From: a virus
IMG/VR virus record: IMGVR_UViG_3300033153_002191
Coordinates: 1-34,574 of that record
DNA: 34,574 bases
Reading direction: 5' to 3' (one strand)
In this document: one piece after another, positions 20,864-29,109 of the stretch
Layout of the letters: every line of letters starts with the position of its first letter
Position numbering within the stretch: the stretch's first letter is position 1
Made by a program: the position numbers and the translations under genes
The notes under the pieces: model-generated
What the model was told of the DNA's origin: nothing
Databases searched by the model: none
Seen by the model: only the letters and a program-made list of their open reading frames with translations

Positions 20864-21349
20864 CTAGGCTACGATAGCACTGGGCATATTGGCGGGGTTG
20901 CAAGCGTAGCGTGGCCAGAAGCATATCGCAACGGCACTCTGAAGTGCGGCGGCGGCGGCTCCCAAGTTCGGCCCCACGTAGTAGTTCGTGAGAGGGGCGA
21001 CTAACTCCGAGGCGTCCATTTCCACTACCAGTACCTCGTCGTCGTCAGTAGCCGCAATAGTATATCCACCAGCACCAACGGTCACAAGGGCACTAGCCAC
21101 CTCTGCTACCAGCGGAGCACCGCCAGTTGACAGGTAATAGGAGAAGCCCATAGCCACACCACCAGTCCCCAGGGCATCAGTTCCGGCCAGCATTGTTAGG
21201 ACACTGGTATTCCCTGTGACTCCCGTGTAGATTATCCAGGTCACGTGTTCAAACTTGCTGAAATTGACGTGACACCCCAGGCGGGCCACACCACCGTTAT
21301 CTATGGGTGCGACACAGCCAACAATTTTAGCTACTTGTGCTAATTGCAT
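20864..21349 (-). CDS. Hypothetical capsid-associated protein
   Basis: 161 residues: MQLAQVAKIVGCVAPIDNGG, GCHVNFSKFEHVTWIIYTGV, STGGAPLVAEVASALVTVGA, DDDEVLVVEMDASELVAPLT. Immediately downstream of the major capsid gene. The 'hVtWIIYTGVTGNTSVLTM' and 'VLVVEMDASEL' patterns resemble capsid-accessory/decoration proteins of some siphoviruses, with jelly-roll-like strands, but the assignment is weak. No membrane segment. Confidence 0.5.
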   Translation of the reverse strand: MQLAQVAKIVGCVAPIDNGGVARLGCHVNFSKFEHVTWIIYTGVTGNTSVLTMLAGTDALGTGGVAMGFSYYLSTGGAPLVAEVASALVTVGAGGYTIAATDDDEVLVVEMDASELVAPLTNYYVGPNLGAAAAALQSAVAICFWPRYACNPANMPSAIVA

Positions 21350-21406
21350 TTCCTTACCTCACTGTTATTCGTTATGTTCACTTACGGGGCCCAGCCCCGT
21401 GTAGGT

Positions 21407-22654
21407 CTACGGTCGGGCCGCCAGGATAACGAACGGACTCAAGGTTGCCGTGCCACGTTTCGGGGTCAGATCGGACAACCACCAGGGCTGGCCGTCATAA
21501 CGGAGAACGAAGCGGAACGTCTGCTCGTCATAGTTGAAGTGGTAGTGCATGCTGGTGGCCGTCTGCAATCCACCGCCCGATTTCTGTGCCACCAGGTATT
21601 GGGAGAAGTCGCCCAGGCCAATGTCGCCAGCGGTGGTAAGGCCCTGCATTTTCTCTGACAGGAAAAGGGGTCGGCCCATCAGTGTGCCGAACGGGGCACC
21701 CGCAACGCCGTTGCCTGGCATCCACACGGGTACGCCACCCGCACCAACGGCCATAGCCATGCTGGCCAGTTGCGGGAAACACTCGTTATTCGCTACCCAC
21801 ACGGCATTTTTCATGCTGGGCGGGTGCAAGCGGCTCCACATATTGATAATGTTTTGCCACAGGATGGTGTTGATCGGCTGGGCTGGCTCAATTGCCTGGG
21901 TAATGAGGCAAGGATTACCAGCGTTAAAGGCACCCAGGGCCATGTTCACCCCTGTGCCCTGTAAGTAGGCGTCATCTTCCTCAAAGGCGATTGCCCCGCC
22001 GAACATAGCGTCCAGCAAGGGCGGGATGGATATGGGGCTGTCCTCCAACAGTTCGTCGGTGACATACACCATGCCCGTCAGCTTGTGAAGCGTCAAGCTC
22101 ACCTGGGCCAGTAACGGCTTGGTTACGCCTTTGCTTCCGTGCTCTGCGGTTTTGGCCGGAAGAATGCCACCGAAAAAGTTGGTGGAATGGTCGCTGTCAA
22201 CAACCGCCGGAATGTTGATGCGGTTGGTCGCCATCGGTATCGTGGTGGCCCGTTGCTTCACGATGGAAGCTTCAAGGGCGGTAATCAAAAGCTGGTCACG
22301 GAACTCCACGGGCACCAGGTAGCCGCCCTGGGCCATGTCGCCCTCGTTCATTGTGCCCGCAATCTTATTCACGGCACTGTGCCACGCCTTGAGTTTCGCA
22401 AAGTGGGTGTTGCCGTAAAACTTGGTTCCCTTGCCAGCTATGGCACAGACGAGTTCACCGTGGTCACGGAACCCGCCTTTAGGGTCGGCAAATATTTTGT
22501 CCTCGGGGCTATCTCCCATTATGACCTCGGGGGCCACTTCCTCGCCCTCGGCCCCTGGCGTGAACTTGCGGTCGGCATCCAGCACGCCGCTTTCCTTAAT
22601 ACCAGCGGCAACCACCTCGGCTATTTCCTTTTTGTCCTCTATGCTCATAGGCAT
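21407..22654 (-). CDS. Major capsid protein (HK97 fold)
   Basis: 415 residues. After an N-terminal delta-like region of about 90 residues (helical, IEDKKEIAEVVAAGIKESGV) come HK97 hallmarks: GGYLVPVEFRDQLLITALEA, ATTIPMATNRINIPAV, LLAQVSLTLHKLTGMVYVTD, ELLEDSPISI, AFEEDDAYLQGTG, then the P-domain and C-terminal RFVLRYDGQPWWLSDLTPKR. The prohead protease next door should remove the N-terminal region on maturation. GGAGGAATAAACAAT precedes the ATG. Confidence 0.92.
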   Translation of the reverse strand: MPMSIEDKKEIAEVVAAGIKESGVLDADRKFTPGAEGEEVAPEVIMGDSPEDKIFADPKGGFRDHGELVCAIAGKGTKFYGNTHFAKLKAWHSAVNKIAGTMNEGDMAQGGYLVPVEFRDQLLITALEASIVKQRATTIPMATNRINIPAVVDSDHSTNFFGGILPAKTAEHGSKGVTKPLLAQVSLTLHKLTGMVYVTDELLEDSPISIPPLLDAMFGGAIAFEEDDAYLQGTGVNMALGAFNAGNPCLITQAIEPAQPINTILWQNIINMWSRLHPPSMKNAVWVANNECFPQLASMAMAVGAGGVPVWMPGNGVAGAPFGTLMGRPLFLSEKMQGLTTAGDIGLGDFSQYLVAQKSGGGLQTATSMHYHFNYDEQTFRFVLRYDGQPWWLSDLTPKRGTATLSPFVILAARP

Positions 22655-22671
22655 ATTGTTTATTCCTCCGT

Positions 22672-23931
22672 TTATTTTGGTGTTCTTTTGCCTTTTAGCA
22701 GAGCGATAACTGCCTGGGCCACCTCGGCCACTTCCTGGGCCCGTTCCTTTTGCAAGGTTTCAGGGCTAGGGGCTGGCACGGTTGGTTCTGCCAGGTGTTT
22801 GTCGCCCTCGTCGGCGGCCTGGGCACTGTCCAAAACGGCCTGGGCAAGCTCTTGTATCTGTGTCAGCCGCCCCTTGTTCTTGGCATTCAGCACCGCCCCG
22901 ACTTTGGTTAATATCTCGTCGGGTATGTCGTTACCCGTATAACGCTTTATTATGTCAGCCGCCAGGCCCAGGGCCTTTGGCCAGGCTTTGGCTGATAGGC
23001 CGTTCTCCTCAATAACTTTGGCCAGGTATTCCACGTCGTCAATCAATTGTTCTTGTGGAACGGTTCTAGGTAGGGCTTCCTTGCCTGGCCCTGGGCGTTC
23101 AGCCCGCCGCATCTTTCCGCCACATTTTGGGCATTCAATATCGGCACAATGCTTTTCAGTTTCCACTTTGTGGCCGCAGTCCACGCACTCACATTCGTAT
23201 GTCGTTGCGGCTTCCTCGTCAACCACTAGCGTCTGTATGGTGTGGTCGTCGTGTTGACCATCCTGTGCCGCAGCGATACTTACGGCCCGTTTGGTGGGTT
23301 CGGGCTCGCTTAGCTTAATGGCACCACCAGTATAAAACGGGTCTTTACCCTCTGCCTTTATCTGTTGCAAGGCCACATCTAAATTCTCAACCCGTAATAC
23401 ATCAGCCCTTACAACGGCATCAAACTCCTTAACAGTAATAAGGCCGCTGTCACGGGCCGACATCAGGGCGTTAGCGTTGGCGGGTACTGGCACCGATGAT
23501 AGCTCAAGCAATTCCTGGCTGGTAAAGACGTTGCCCTCCCAGGCTGGGAAATCATTCTCGCCGTCTTTGCCCTCCCAATTTAGCGGGATAAAGCCCACAC
23601 TGGTGGCGTGCAAAAAGCCGCCCAGGTATAGCTTGTAAATGGTGTCGGCAAACTGGTAAATGTCAGGCCCAGCAAATTGAACGTTGAACATCAGCCTCTT
23701 GGTTTCCTTGTCTACCCATACCTTGAGGGCTCGGCCTATTGGCGGCTGGCTGTAATCGTGTACCCACATAAACACGGGGTTTTTCTTGAACGGGCCCAGC
23801 TTCCACCCGCTGGATTTGATAATGTCACCCATCCTGTCCACATCTTCAGTGGAACCCGCAAACTCAAGGGTGCGGTCGCCTATCTCCTTGACCACCACGG
23901 ATACCAAAGTGCGTAACATTGTTATTGCCAT
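22672..23931 (-). CDS. Prohead protease with zinc ribbon and scaffold-like tail
   Basis: 419 residues. Residues about 1-165 form the HK97-type serine protease (STEDVDRMGDIIKSSGW, H58 in WVHDYSQPPIG, S111 in HATSVGF, SSVPVPANANAL). Then comes an unusual cysteine-rich patch (CECVDC ... C ... CPKCGGKMRR, about 247-276), probably a zinc ribbon. The C-terminal 140 residues are charged and helical (LTQIQELAQAVLDSAQAADE) like a scaffold domain. It matures the capsid protein and may scaffold the prohead. Location between portal and capsid genes is standard. Confidence 0.85.
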   Translation of the reverse strand: MAITMLRTLVSVVVKEIGDRTLEFAGSTEDVDRMGDIIKSSGWKLGPFKKNPVFMWVHDYSQPPIGRALKVWVDKETKRLMFNVQFAGPDIYQFADTIYKLYLGGFLHATSVGFIPLNWEGKDGENDFPAWEGNVFTSQELLELSSVPVPANANALMSARDSGLITVKEFDAVVRADVLRVENLDVALQQIKAEGKDPFYTGGAIKLSEPEPTKRAVSIAAAQDGQHDDHTIQTLVVDEEAATTYECECVDCGHKVETEKHCADIECPKCGGKMRRAERPGPGKEALPRTVPQEQLIDDVEYLAKVIEENGLSAKAWPKALGLAADIIKRYTGNDIPDEILTKVGAVLNAKNKGRLTQIQELAQAVLDSAQAADEGDKHLAEPTVPAPSPETLQKERAQEVAEVAQAVIALLKGKRTPK

Positions 23932-23944
23932 ATTGATAGCCTCC

Positions 23945-25849
23945 TTAATCCACTATCGGAATAAATGTGCACCGACAGTTTGGGTGCACGGGTATCATCC
24001 CGTGTGTTTCAGTTATGGGATATTCACCAGCCAGCACTAGACACTCCTCGTCAGCGTCGGCGGCTGGGTAGAATTCTACTTTTTCAATGCCCTCTACCTC
24101 GTAACCTTGTAAAGCCCCCTCATTACTGGCGGCTATAACCTCGGTGCGGGCAACCATCTTGGCACGCCGTTCGTAACCGTTCTCATAATACTTGCCTATG
24201 CGTTTGGTTAACTGCGGGATGCTGTCGCCCTCCTCAAAGCCCTGGGCCAGCACCTTTCTTAACTCCTCTTTGGTTGTGCCGTTCACCATTTGGGCCAGCT
24301 CCAGCGAACGGGTAGAAATCCAATTCAAGGCCGCCTCGTTCAGCACGCCCTCGTCAAACCCTATCTGCTTTGCCCTGTGGGCTGGGTGAACTACCCCGCC
24401 ACCAGTGGCTAGTACAAACGACTGACCGTATACCCTGGTTATCTCGGGCTTAAAACCATCCTCCCAGGCGGTAGCGGCGGCATCAACGTCTATGGTGTCT
24501 TGGGTAATTGGGAACTGTTTCATTACAGCTTCCATCTGTTCAAACCACAGCTTCTTAAACAGCTTCTTAAACGCTTCCTCGTCCTCGCCAGCTTGGGTGG
24601 CAAAAGCACGCCATAGGGCTTCTTTTTGTTCGCCGCTTAATTCCTTGATAACCAGTGTTGCGTGCCTGTGGGCTTTAACGGCCATTGACACGGGTGCTGG
24701 CGGTGGGGCGAATGTTTCCCCCGCATTGGGTTCGGCATCATAGCCTAGTTGTAGCCTGGCTTCCTGGCGGGTTATAATACCCGCTGGGTAAAGTTCTTTT
24801 ACCTCATTAACGGTAGCCTCCCTGTTTTCAGGCACCACGTTGTCAAAGTCAAGCATAAAACCGTCGTCATAAAGTGGCACTAGCTGTTCGTTCAGTGCTT
24901 CCTTAATCCTGGTCAGGGCTGGCTTTACCACGTACTTACTAAACACCAGTTCGTCGGCCTCAACCCTGGCCCTACTGCCTGGCCCCTCAAGGCCAAGCAT
25001 GCTGGTCGGTATGCGGTAGGCCCCTATGATAATGTCACGGCTGATTTTGCGTAGCCGCCAAAAGTCCATATCACGGTTGGTCATTGCTATGGTGTTGGCC
25101 TTTGCCCCACCCCACAGGAACCCCGTTTTGCGGGCGTTACGCCATCCCTGGTGTATTTCGTTCCACTCGGTGCGGATTTTGTCCCGTTCGTTCTTTTCGG
25201 GTATTTCGGGGTACTCAATAACCAACCCAGGGGTGGCATCATTGTAGAACAAGCGGTTTTGATACCCAGCGGCATGCCTCTCGCTGTCAAGGTCAACACT
25301 AATGCTTTGTGCTGTACCTCTGCCACGAAAGATATTAGCTGGGTCGGGGTTCATTATATGGATAACTTCGGGTACCTCAAGCCGTAACCTACCCACGCCA
25401 GGGCGGTACTCGTAGTGGCTTATGTAGGTTTCAAGGCTGGGTATGATATACATAAATTGCGGAGGGGCCAGCCACATTTCAGCGGGTACGCCCAAACGGT
25501 TAAAGTTCAGCACAATAAATGCCTCTCCCACCAATCCTATGTATAGCTGTATTAGCTGTATAAACTGGTATTTGGTTTGGAACGGGTTGACGTAAGACAA
25601 CATATCAGTTAGCGGGTGGTTTTCCACCAAGTCGCCACGGACATTGCCGTCTTTCTCGTAAAGCCGCCACTGAACGTCGGCCACGCTTTCGCTTATTAGG
25701 TTGTTGGCCGCAAATAACCAGCCCACTTCGCCGTAGATTTTAAGGTATTGCTGGTAACTCCACCCAGGCGGTACTTCCATTGTGCTTATTGCCGTACCAC
25801 CAAGACGGTAGTTAATACCCTTAAACCAGTTCTTTATACTAAATGCCAT
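23945..25849 (-). CDS. Portal protein fused to MuF-like minor head protein
   Basis: 634 residues. Residues about 1-385 are an HK97-family portal (NNLISESVADVQWRLYEK, NHPLTDMLSYVNPFQTKYQF, GLVGEAFIVLN, VPEVIHIMNPDPANIFRGRG, IPTSMLGLEGPGSRARVEAD). After a proline-alanine linker (FAPPPAPVSMAVKAHRHA), residues about 400-634 form a MuF/SPP1 gp7-like domain (ARTEVIAASNEGALQGYEVE, CLVLAGEYPITE, HGMIPVHPNCRCTFIPIV). Portal and MuF are usually separate genes; here they make one polypeptide. MuF domains sit inside the head and can be ejected with DNA. Confidence 0.85.
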   Translation of the reverse strand: MAFSIKNWFKGINYRLGGTAISTMEVPPGWSYQQYLKIYGEVGWLFAANNLISESVADVQWRLYEKDGNVRGDLVENHPLTDMLSYVNPFQTKYQFIQLIQLYIGLVGEAFIVLNFNRLGVPAEMWLAPPQFMYIIPSLETYISHYEYRPGVGRLRLEVPEVIHIMNPDPANIFRGRGTAQSISVDLDSERHAAGYQNRLFYNDATPGLVIEYPEIPEKNERDKIRTEWNEIHQGWRNARKTGFLWGGAKANTIAMTNRDMDFWRLRKISRDIIIGAYRIPTSMLGLEGPGSRARVEADELVFSKYVVKPALTRIKEALNEQLVPLYDDGFMLDFDNVVPENREATVNEVKELYPAGIITRQEARLQLGYDAEPNAGETFAPPPAPVSMAVKAHRHATLVIKELSGEQKEALWRAFATQAGEDEEAFKKLFKKLWFEQMEAVMKQFPITQDTIDVDAAATAWEDGFKPEITRVYGQSFVLATGGGVVHPAHRAKQIGFDEGVLNEAALNWISTRSLELAQMVNGTTKEELRKVLAQGFEEGDSIPQLTKRIGKYYENGYERRAKMVARTEVIAASNEGALQGYEVEGIEKVEFYPAADADEECLVLAGEYPITETHGMIPVHPNCRCTFIPIVD

Positions 25850-25852
25850 AAA

Positions 25853-27124
25853 TCACGCCTCAAATATCGGTGCTCGGCTGGTGCCGCTTGCTATCACGTA
25901 GCGTTCCGCATCCATAAAATGGTAGCTGGCCTTGTCCTCTATGTCGTCGGTGGGTTGCTGGTTCGCATCCAGCTTACGGCTGTAATCTTCTTTTTGTGCC
26001 AGGGTATGCACCATGTTATTGAAATATACTATACTGTCAGCCTGGTGCAACCCGTACACCCTGTCAATGCCCACCTCAACCAGGCTCACTTTGCACTCTT
26101 GTATGTAGAAACCCTTTTCGCTGTATTCCCGCCGCCACTGGCGTTCAGCCGCTACGGCACTCCCCACTTTGCGTTGTATGTCCTCACCCTTGCTTAACAG
26201 GTTAAGGTCTTTCACGTGCTGGCCAATGCTTTTGTTGCCCTCAAGGTACTCACGGTAGGCGAACCAGGTACCCGCTGGCCAGGTCTTGTATCTCGTAGGG
26301 TTCTTGGCATACCACAGCACGGCGGTATGTACGGGGCCGTAGTCAATGCCAACATAGCGGGGCCATGACTTTGGTATTTGGAACGGTTCTATAACGCACT
26401 TGTCGGCGTTAAAGCACCCGTATATCATGCCGCTGGGCCGTTCAAAGTCAGCGTCGTACATCATGCGGAAGCGGTGCGGTTGCATTGCGTTGGGACCCGC
26501 CCGCATTTCCTCGTACACGTGCCTCGGGAACGCTGGGTTTTCTATACTACTCCATTTCTCAACGTGTATGTAGTCGCCGTCGGCCTTGTCGGCCACCTCG
26601 GTCTTTAGCCAGCCCCGATTATAGGGCGTGGTGGTTATCAATTCCTGGCCATCCATCAAGCTAACCCGTTGTAGGGCCGTTTGGTGGGCTATAAGGCTCA
26701 TTAAGCCGCCCTCGTCAAGCCACGCACCCTTAACGGCGGCCCCTTGCATACTGTCGGGGTTGTCTGCACTAGCCAGTAGTATCTTGCCAAAGTCGGTTTC
26801 TATAATCTTGTCCACGGCCTTGTAGTTAGGGTGGAAGCCCACCTGGCGTAACCAGGTGATAAGGTCGGGGCGGTTGGGGTCTGTGCTGTTAAGTATAATC
26901 TTGGCTAGCATATTAAAGGTCGGTTCGGCCACCAGCCAGCCGTAGCCTGGGTTTTGCCGCATCCTCACATGCAACCACCAGTAGCCTAGCTGGGTTTTGC
27001 CGCCGCCAGTACCCGCAATAGCCGCCAGAGTGCGGGCCCTTTCGTCTTGAAGTAAATCGCCTTGCCCCTTGAACGGGTAATGCTTAACCCGTGTCGGGCT
27101 TGCTTCCATTACCATCGTGGTCAC
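25853..27124 (-). CDS. terL: Terminase large subunit
   Basis: 423 residues, the DNA packaging motor. ATPase part: Walker A GTGGGKT (38-44), adenine/core region QLGYWWLHVRM, Walker B KGAWLDEGG (132-140), coupling TTTPYN (164-169). Nuclease part: VGIDYGPVHT with D261, and a late acidic site in YHFMDAERY (D about 407). The N-terminus overlaps the small subunit gene by about 40 bases. A short total length fits compact TerL of HK97-like phages. The packaging strategy (cos or pac) is not determinable from this alone. Confidence 0.9.
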   Translation of the reverse strand: MTTMVMEASPTRVKHYPFKGQGDLLQDERARTLAAIAGTGGGKTQLGYWWLHVRMRQNPGYGWLVAEPTFNMLAKIILNSTDPNRPDLITWLRQVGFHPNYKAVDKIIETDFGKILLASADNPDSMQGAAVKGAWLDEGGLMSLIAHQTALQRVSLMDGQELITTTPYNRGWLKTEVADKADGDYIHVEKWSSIENPAFPRHVYEEMRAGPNAMQPHRFRMMYDADFERPSGMIYGCFNADKCVIEPFQIPKSWPRYVGIDYGPVHTAVLWYAKNPTRYKTWPAGTWFAYREYLEGNKSIGQHVKDLNLLSKGEDIQRKVGSAVAAERQWRREYSEKGFYIQECKVSLVEVGIDRVYGLHQADSIVYFNNMVHTLAQKEDYSRKLDANQQPTDDIEDKASYHFMDAERYVIASGTSRAPIFEA

Positions 27125-27656
27125 TGGATAACACTACCTCTTTATGCCCATTGCGTGGCGGCTTTGTAACGGTTCCATCGGCAAAGTGATATTCAACAAT
27201 CGGCGGCACCAGGGGACCACCTTCACCGTCTGTAATCTTAGTTGGGGCCAGGGTGCCCAATATTTTGGCTAGCTTCTCCTCGGCCTCAAGGGCTATGCGT
27301 AAGTAGCTGGCCCTGGCGTAGGCGTTGCCCCTTGCCAGGTTGGTGAAGTCTGCCCACGCTTGGTGCTGTATGTCCAGCAAACGGGCCACCTGGTCAGAAC
27401 GCTTGGTGTCGGTAGGTTCGTTCATTTGCTCTAGCCAGCGTTGGCGGTTGGCGGCCACGTCGTAGTGCACGGTGATGTGGTTGGTTTTCTCGCACCCGTG
27501 TATTTCGCTACCAGGCCGTACGGACTCCGTACGTATCATTTCGGCTATCTGCCGTTCGGTATAACCACGTAGCCATAACTGGCCCACCAAAGCTCGGCGG
27601 CGGTACGTTAAGGCTGTCGGTGCTCTACTTGGTTTGTCTACTGGTTTGTTGGCCAT
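27084..27656 (-). CDS. Terminase small subunit-like DNA-binding protein
   Basis: 190 residues. N-terminal half has a helix-turn-helix (RRALVGQLWLRGYTERQIAE, then MIRTESVRPG) followed by a helical core (ANRQRWLEQMNEPTDTKRSD, VARLLDIQHQAWADFTNLAR, AYARASYLRIALEAEEKLAK). The C-terminus is a flexible tail (FADGTVTKPPRNGHKEVV). Directly upstream of and overlapping TerL, it fits the role of recognising phage DNA for packaging. The small subunit family varies too much for a firmer call by eye. Confidence 0.7.
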   Translation of the reverse strand: MANKPVDKPSRAPTALTYRRRALVGQLWLRGYTERQIAEMIRTESVRPGSEIHGCEKTNHITVHYDVAANRQRWLEQMNEPTDTKRSDQVARLLDIQHQAWADFTNLARGNAYARASYLRIALEAEEKLAKILGTLAPTKITDGEGGPLVPPIVEYHFADGTVTKPPRNGHKEVVLSSDHDGNGSKPDTG

Positions 27657-28368
27657 CTATCAGCACCGCCTCTTTCCCTGTAAACTGTTGCCAGCGTTTA
27701 ATGATCACATCGCAGTAATGCTCGTCTATTTCCATCATGTAGCAGCGGCGCCCTAGCTTCTCACAAGCTATTAGAGTGGAGCCAGAGCCACCGAAGAGGT
27801 CGAGCACCCTACCATTCAAGGGGGTAGAGTGCTTAATTGCCCTTTCTGCCAACACCACTGGTTTTTGGGTAGGGTGCTGATAATCACCACCAAAATCTCT
27901 ATCTATATTCCATAAGTCTGTATCAGTTCTGTCTCCATCCCAATACTTACCATGGAACCAACCATAGGCTATAAATTCATGCTTTCGATGGTAATCTCTC
28001 CTGCCTATAGAGTGATTATTTTTTGCCCAGACAATACAGGTTTCTTCTCTCCCCGTAGCATTCCTAACCCACTCTGCCAATTCAGGCCACATGTGTGTTC
28101 TGGAACACACATAAAAAGCCCCTTTGCAAAACGAAGGCATTATAGATAAAAAGTCAGAATAATTAAAATCTATATCGTTCTTTAATCCACCTAGCTTATG
28201 GACAGAGCGAGCTCTGCCCCCGATTGGTCTTTCCTCTGGGATATAATTCACATTATAAGGCGGGTCGGTGAACACCATATCCGCCTTCTCTCCCGCCATC
28301 AGCCTCTCCACATCCGTTATGACAGTTGCGTCACCGCATAATAGCCGATGATTCCCTAGACTCCACAA
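27625..28368 (-). CDS. ParB-linked DNA methyltransferase (N6A/N4C, beta type)
   Basis: 247 residues from a TTG start (28366-28368). Motif IV TDPPYN (34-39), target-region stretch, HPTQKP (165-170), then motif I DLFGGSGST (190-198). This order marks a beta-class adenine-N6 or cytosine-N4 methylase. In many phages the same domain is fused after a ParB domain; here the ParB gene lies just upstream in a frame shifted by one. Upstream in-frame codons (LTDDDAVPEATE...GDLW) continue the fusion pattern. Modification probably protects phage DNA from host restriction. It contains the source of the 56-bp copy found at 3.6 kb. Confidence 0.88.
   Translation of the reverse strand: MWSLGNHRLLCGDATVITDVERLMAGEKADMVFTDPPYNVNYIPEERPIGGRARSVHKLGGLKNDIDFNYSDFLSIMPSFCKGAFYVCSRTHMWPELAEWVRNATGREETCIVWAKNNHSIGRRDYHRKHEFIAYGWFHGKYWDGDRTDTDLWNIDRDFGGDYQHPTQKPVVLAERAIKHSTPLNGRVLDLFGGSGSTLIACEKLGRRCYMMEIDEHYCDVIIKRWQQFTGKEAVLIDGQQTSRQTK
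27928..27983. repeat. 56-bp source segment of duplicated DNA
   Basis: Exact copy of 3605-3660. In this gene it encodes a continuous part of the methylase around YGWFHGKYWDGDR, so this is the original location. Both flanks diverge at once from those of the other copy. Confidence 0.9.
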
Positions 28369-28414
28369 GTCACCCCGCCTGGATATCGATTCTGTGGCCT
28401 CTGGTACGGCATCA

Positions 28415-28870
28415 TCATCGGTTAATCCCTTCCTCCTGCACGTGGAACTCGGTCATTAAGTCCTCAATGGCCTGGTCGGTAAAGCCCGTCATTTCCATAT
28501 CAACCGCACCCGTGTCAAGTTCCTCAATCAGGTCTTTCAGAACGGTTCTGTCAATCTCGGCCAGTTCTGCCAGGCGGTTGTCGGCCAGCATGTCGGCCCA
28601 TTCCCTGGCTTCGTTTTCCCAATCCTGGTAGTGCACTGGCACCACATCATAACCCCATAACTGTGCCGCCTGTAACCTGGCGTGGCCCTCCACGATAAAA
28701 CCGCTTCTCTTACTCACCACTATGGCGTGCCGCCAGCCCGTAAAGTCTATCACTTTAGCCAGCAAGCGTATTTGCTCGTCAGGGTGTTTGTTTGGGTTCC
28801 GTGGGTTCGGTATCAGTTTGTGGGGTTCCACCAGTTCGCTATATAGGCAATTCTCCACGTTTGGTTGCAC
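28415..28870 (-). CDS. ParB-like nuclease-domain protein
   Basis: 151 residues from a GTG (28868-28870) preceded by AAAGAGGTGA; a longer in-frame ORF to 29053 would run backward through the promoter and terminator and is rejected. Core: LIPNPRNPNKHPDEQIRLLA, GWRHAIVVSKRSGFIVEGHA, RLQAAQLWGYDVVPVHYQDW, DMLADNRLAELAEIDRTVLK. This is the ParB/Srx fold domain found fused to phage methylases, where it is thought to bind DNA or nucleotides. It ends in TGA one base out of frame from the methylase. First gene after the late leader and terminator. Confidence 0.82.
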   Translation of the reverse strand: MQPNVENCLYSELVEPHKLIPNPRNPNKHPDEQIRLLAKVIDFTGWRHAIVVSKRSGFIVEGHARLQAAQLWGYDVVPVHYQDWENEAREWADMLADNRLAELAEIDRTVLKDLIEELDTGAVDMEMTGFTDQAIEDLMTEFHVQEEGINR

Positions 28871-28907
28871 GGCGTCACCTCTTTGCGTTGTGTACGTTTT
28901 TGGGCAT

Positions 28908-28930
28908 AAAAAAACCCGCACAAAGCGGGG
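28908..28930 (-). terminator. Intrinsic terminator in late leader
   Basis: On the minus strand CCCGC-TTTGT-GCGGG is followed by seven T. It lies between the promoter at 29025-29053 and the first late gene (parB-like), so late transcription must read through it, as at lambda tR'. Confidence 0.88.
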
Positions 28931-29018
28931 TGAAAGTCTGGGGCCACTCGTTTGTAACGAGTGGCCCCCTATCCATTTGGAGGGAACCATCTGGATGCTG
29001 GGCACAGAGCCGCCCATT
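28908..29018 (-). ncRNA. Candidate short leader RNA (6S-like), about 110 nt
   Basis: Bounded by the promoter at 29025-29053 and the terminator at 28908-28930. Contains a 13-bp-stem hairpin with a 3-nt loop (arms around 28940-28952 and 28956-28968) and, nearer the 5' end, an unpaired stretch GGUUCCCUCC (complement of 28979-28988), the exact reverse complement of the GGAGGGAACC ribosome site used before several phage genes. By position it resembles lambda 6S RNA. A regulatory role by base pairing is inference. Confidence 0.6.
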
Positions 29019-29024
29019 GCAAGG

Positions 29025-29053
29025 ATGGTATCACAGGCATAAAGTGTTGTCAA
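29025..29053 (-). promoter_or_regulatory. Candidate late promoter
   Basis: Minus strand TTGACA (29048-29053), 17-bp spacer, TACCAT (29025-29030). The ATGGTATC half-site of the 1880-1896 palindrome covers the -10. It faces a short leader, a strong terminator and then the ParB/methylase/terminase/structural genes. Confidence 0.7.
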
Positions 29054-29109
29054 GCCCTGGGTGGTTCACGCCTACAAGATTATTTGCACAGTGTGGTGTT
29101 TTCATACCA

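Noticed and set aside
22139-22942. Plus-strand ORF of 267 codons
   Set aside because: Runs antisense across the capsid and protease genes; no ribosome site or recognisable sequence.
28400-28430. prfB-type programmed +1 frameshift between ParB and methylase
   Set aside because: An AGGAGG lies upstream of the CGA-TGA, but the spacing is about 11 bases and not the 3 of prfB, so I do not claim a programmed event.
28871-29053. N-terminal extension of the ParB-like protein
   Set aside because: The frame is open by chance through the leader, but it would begin within the -35 box and cross a terminator; the GTG at 28868-28870 has the ribosome site.
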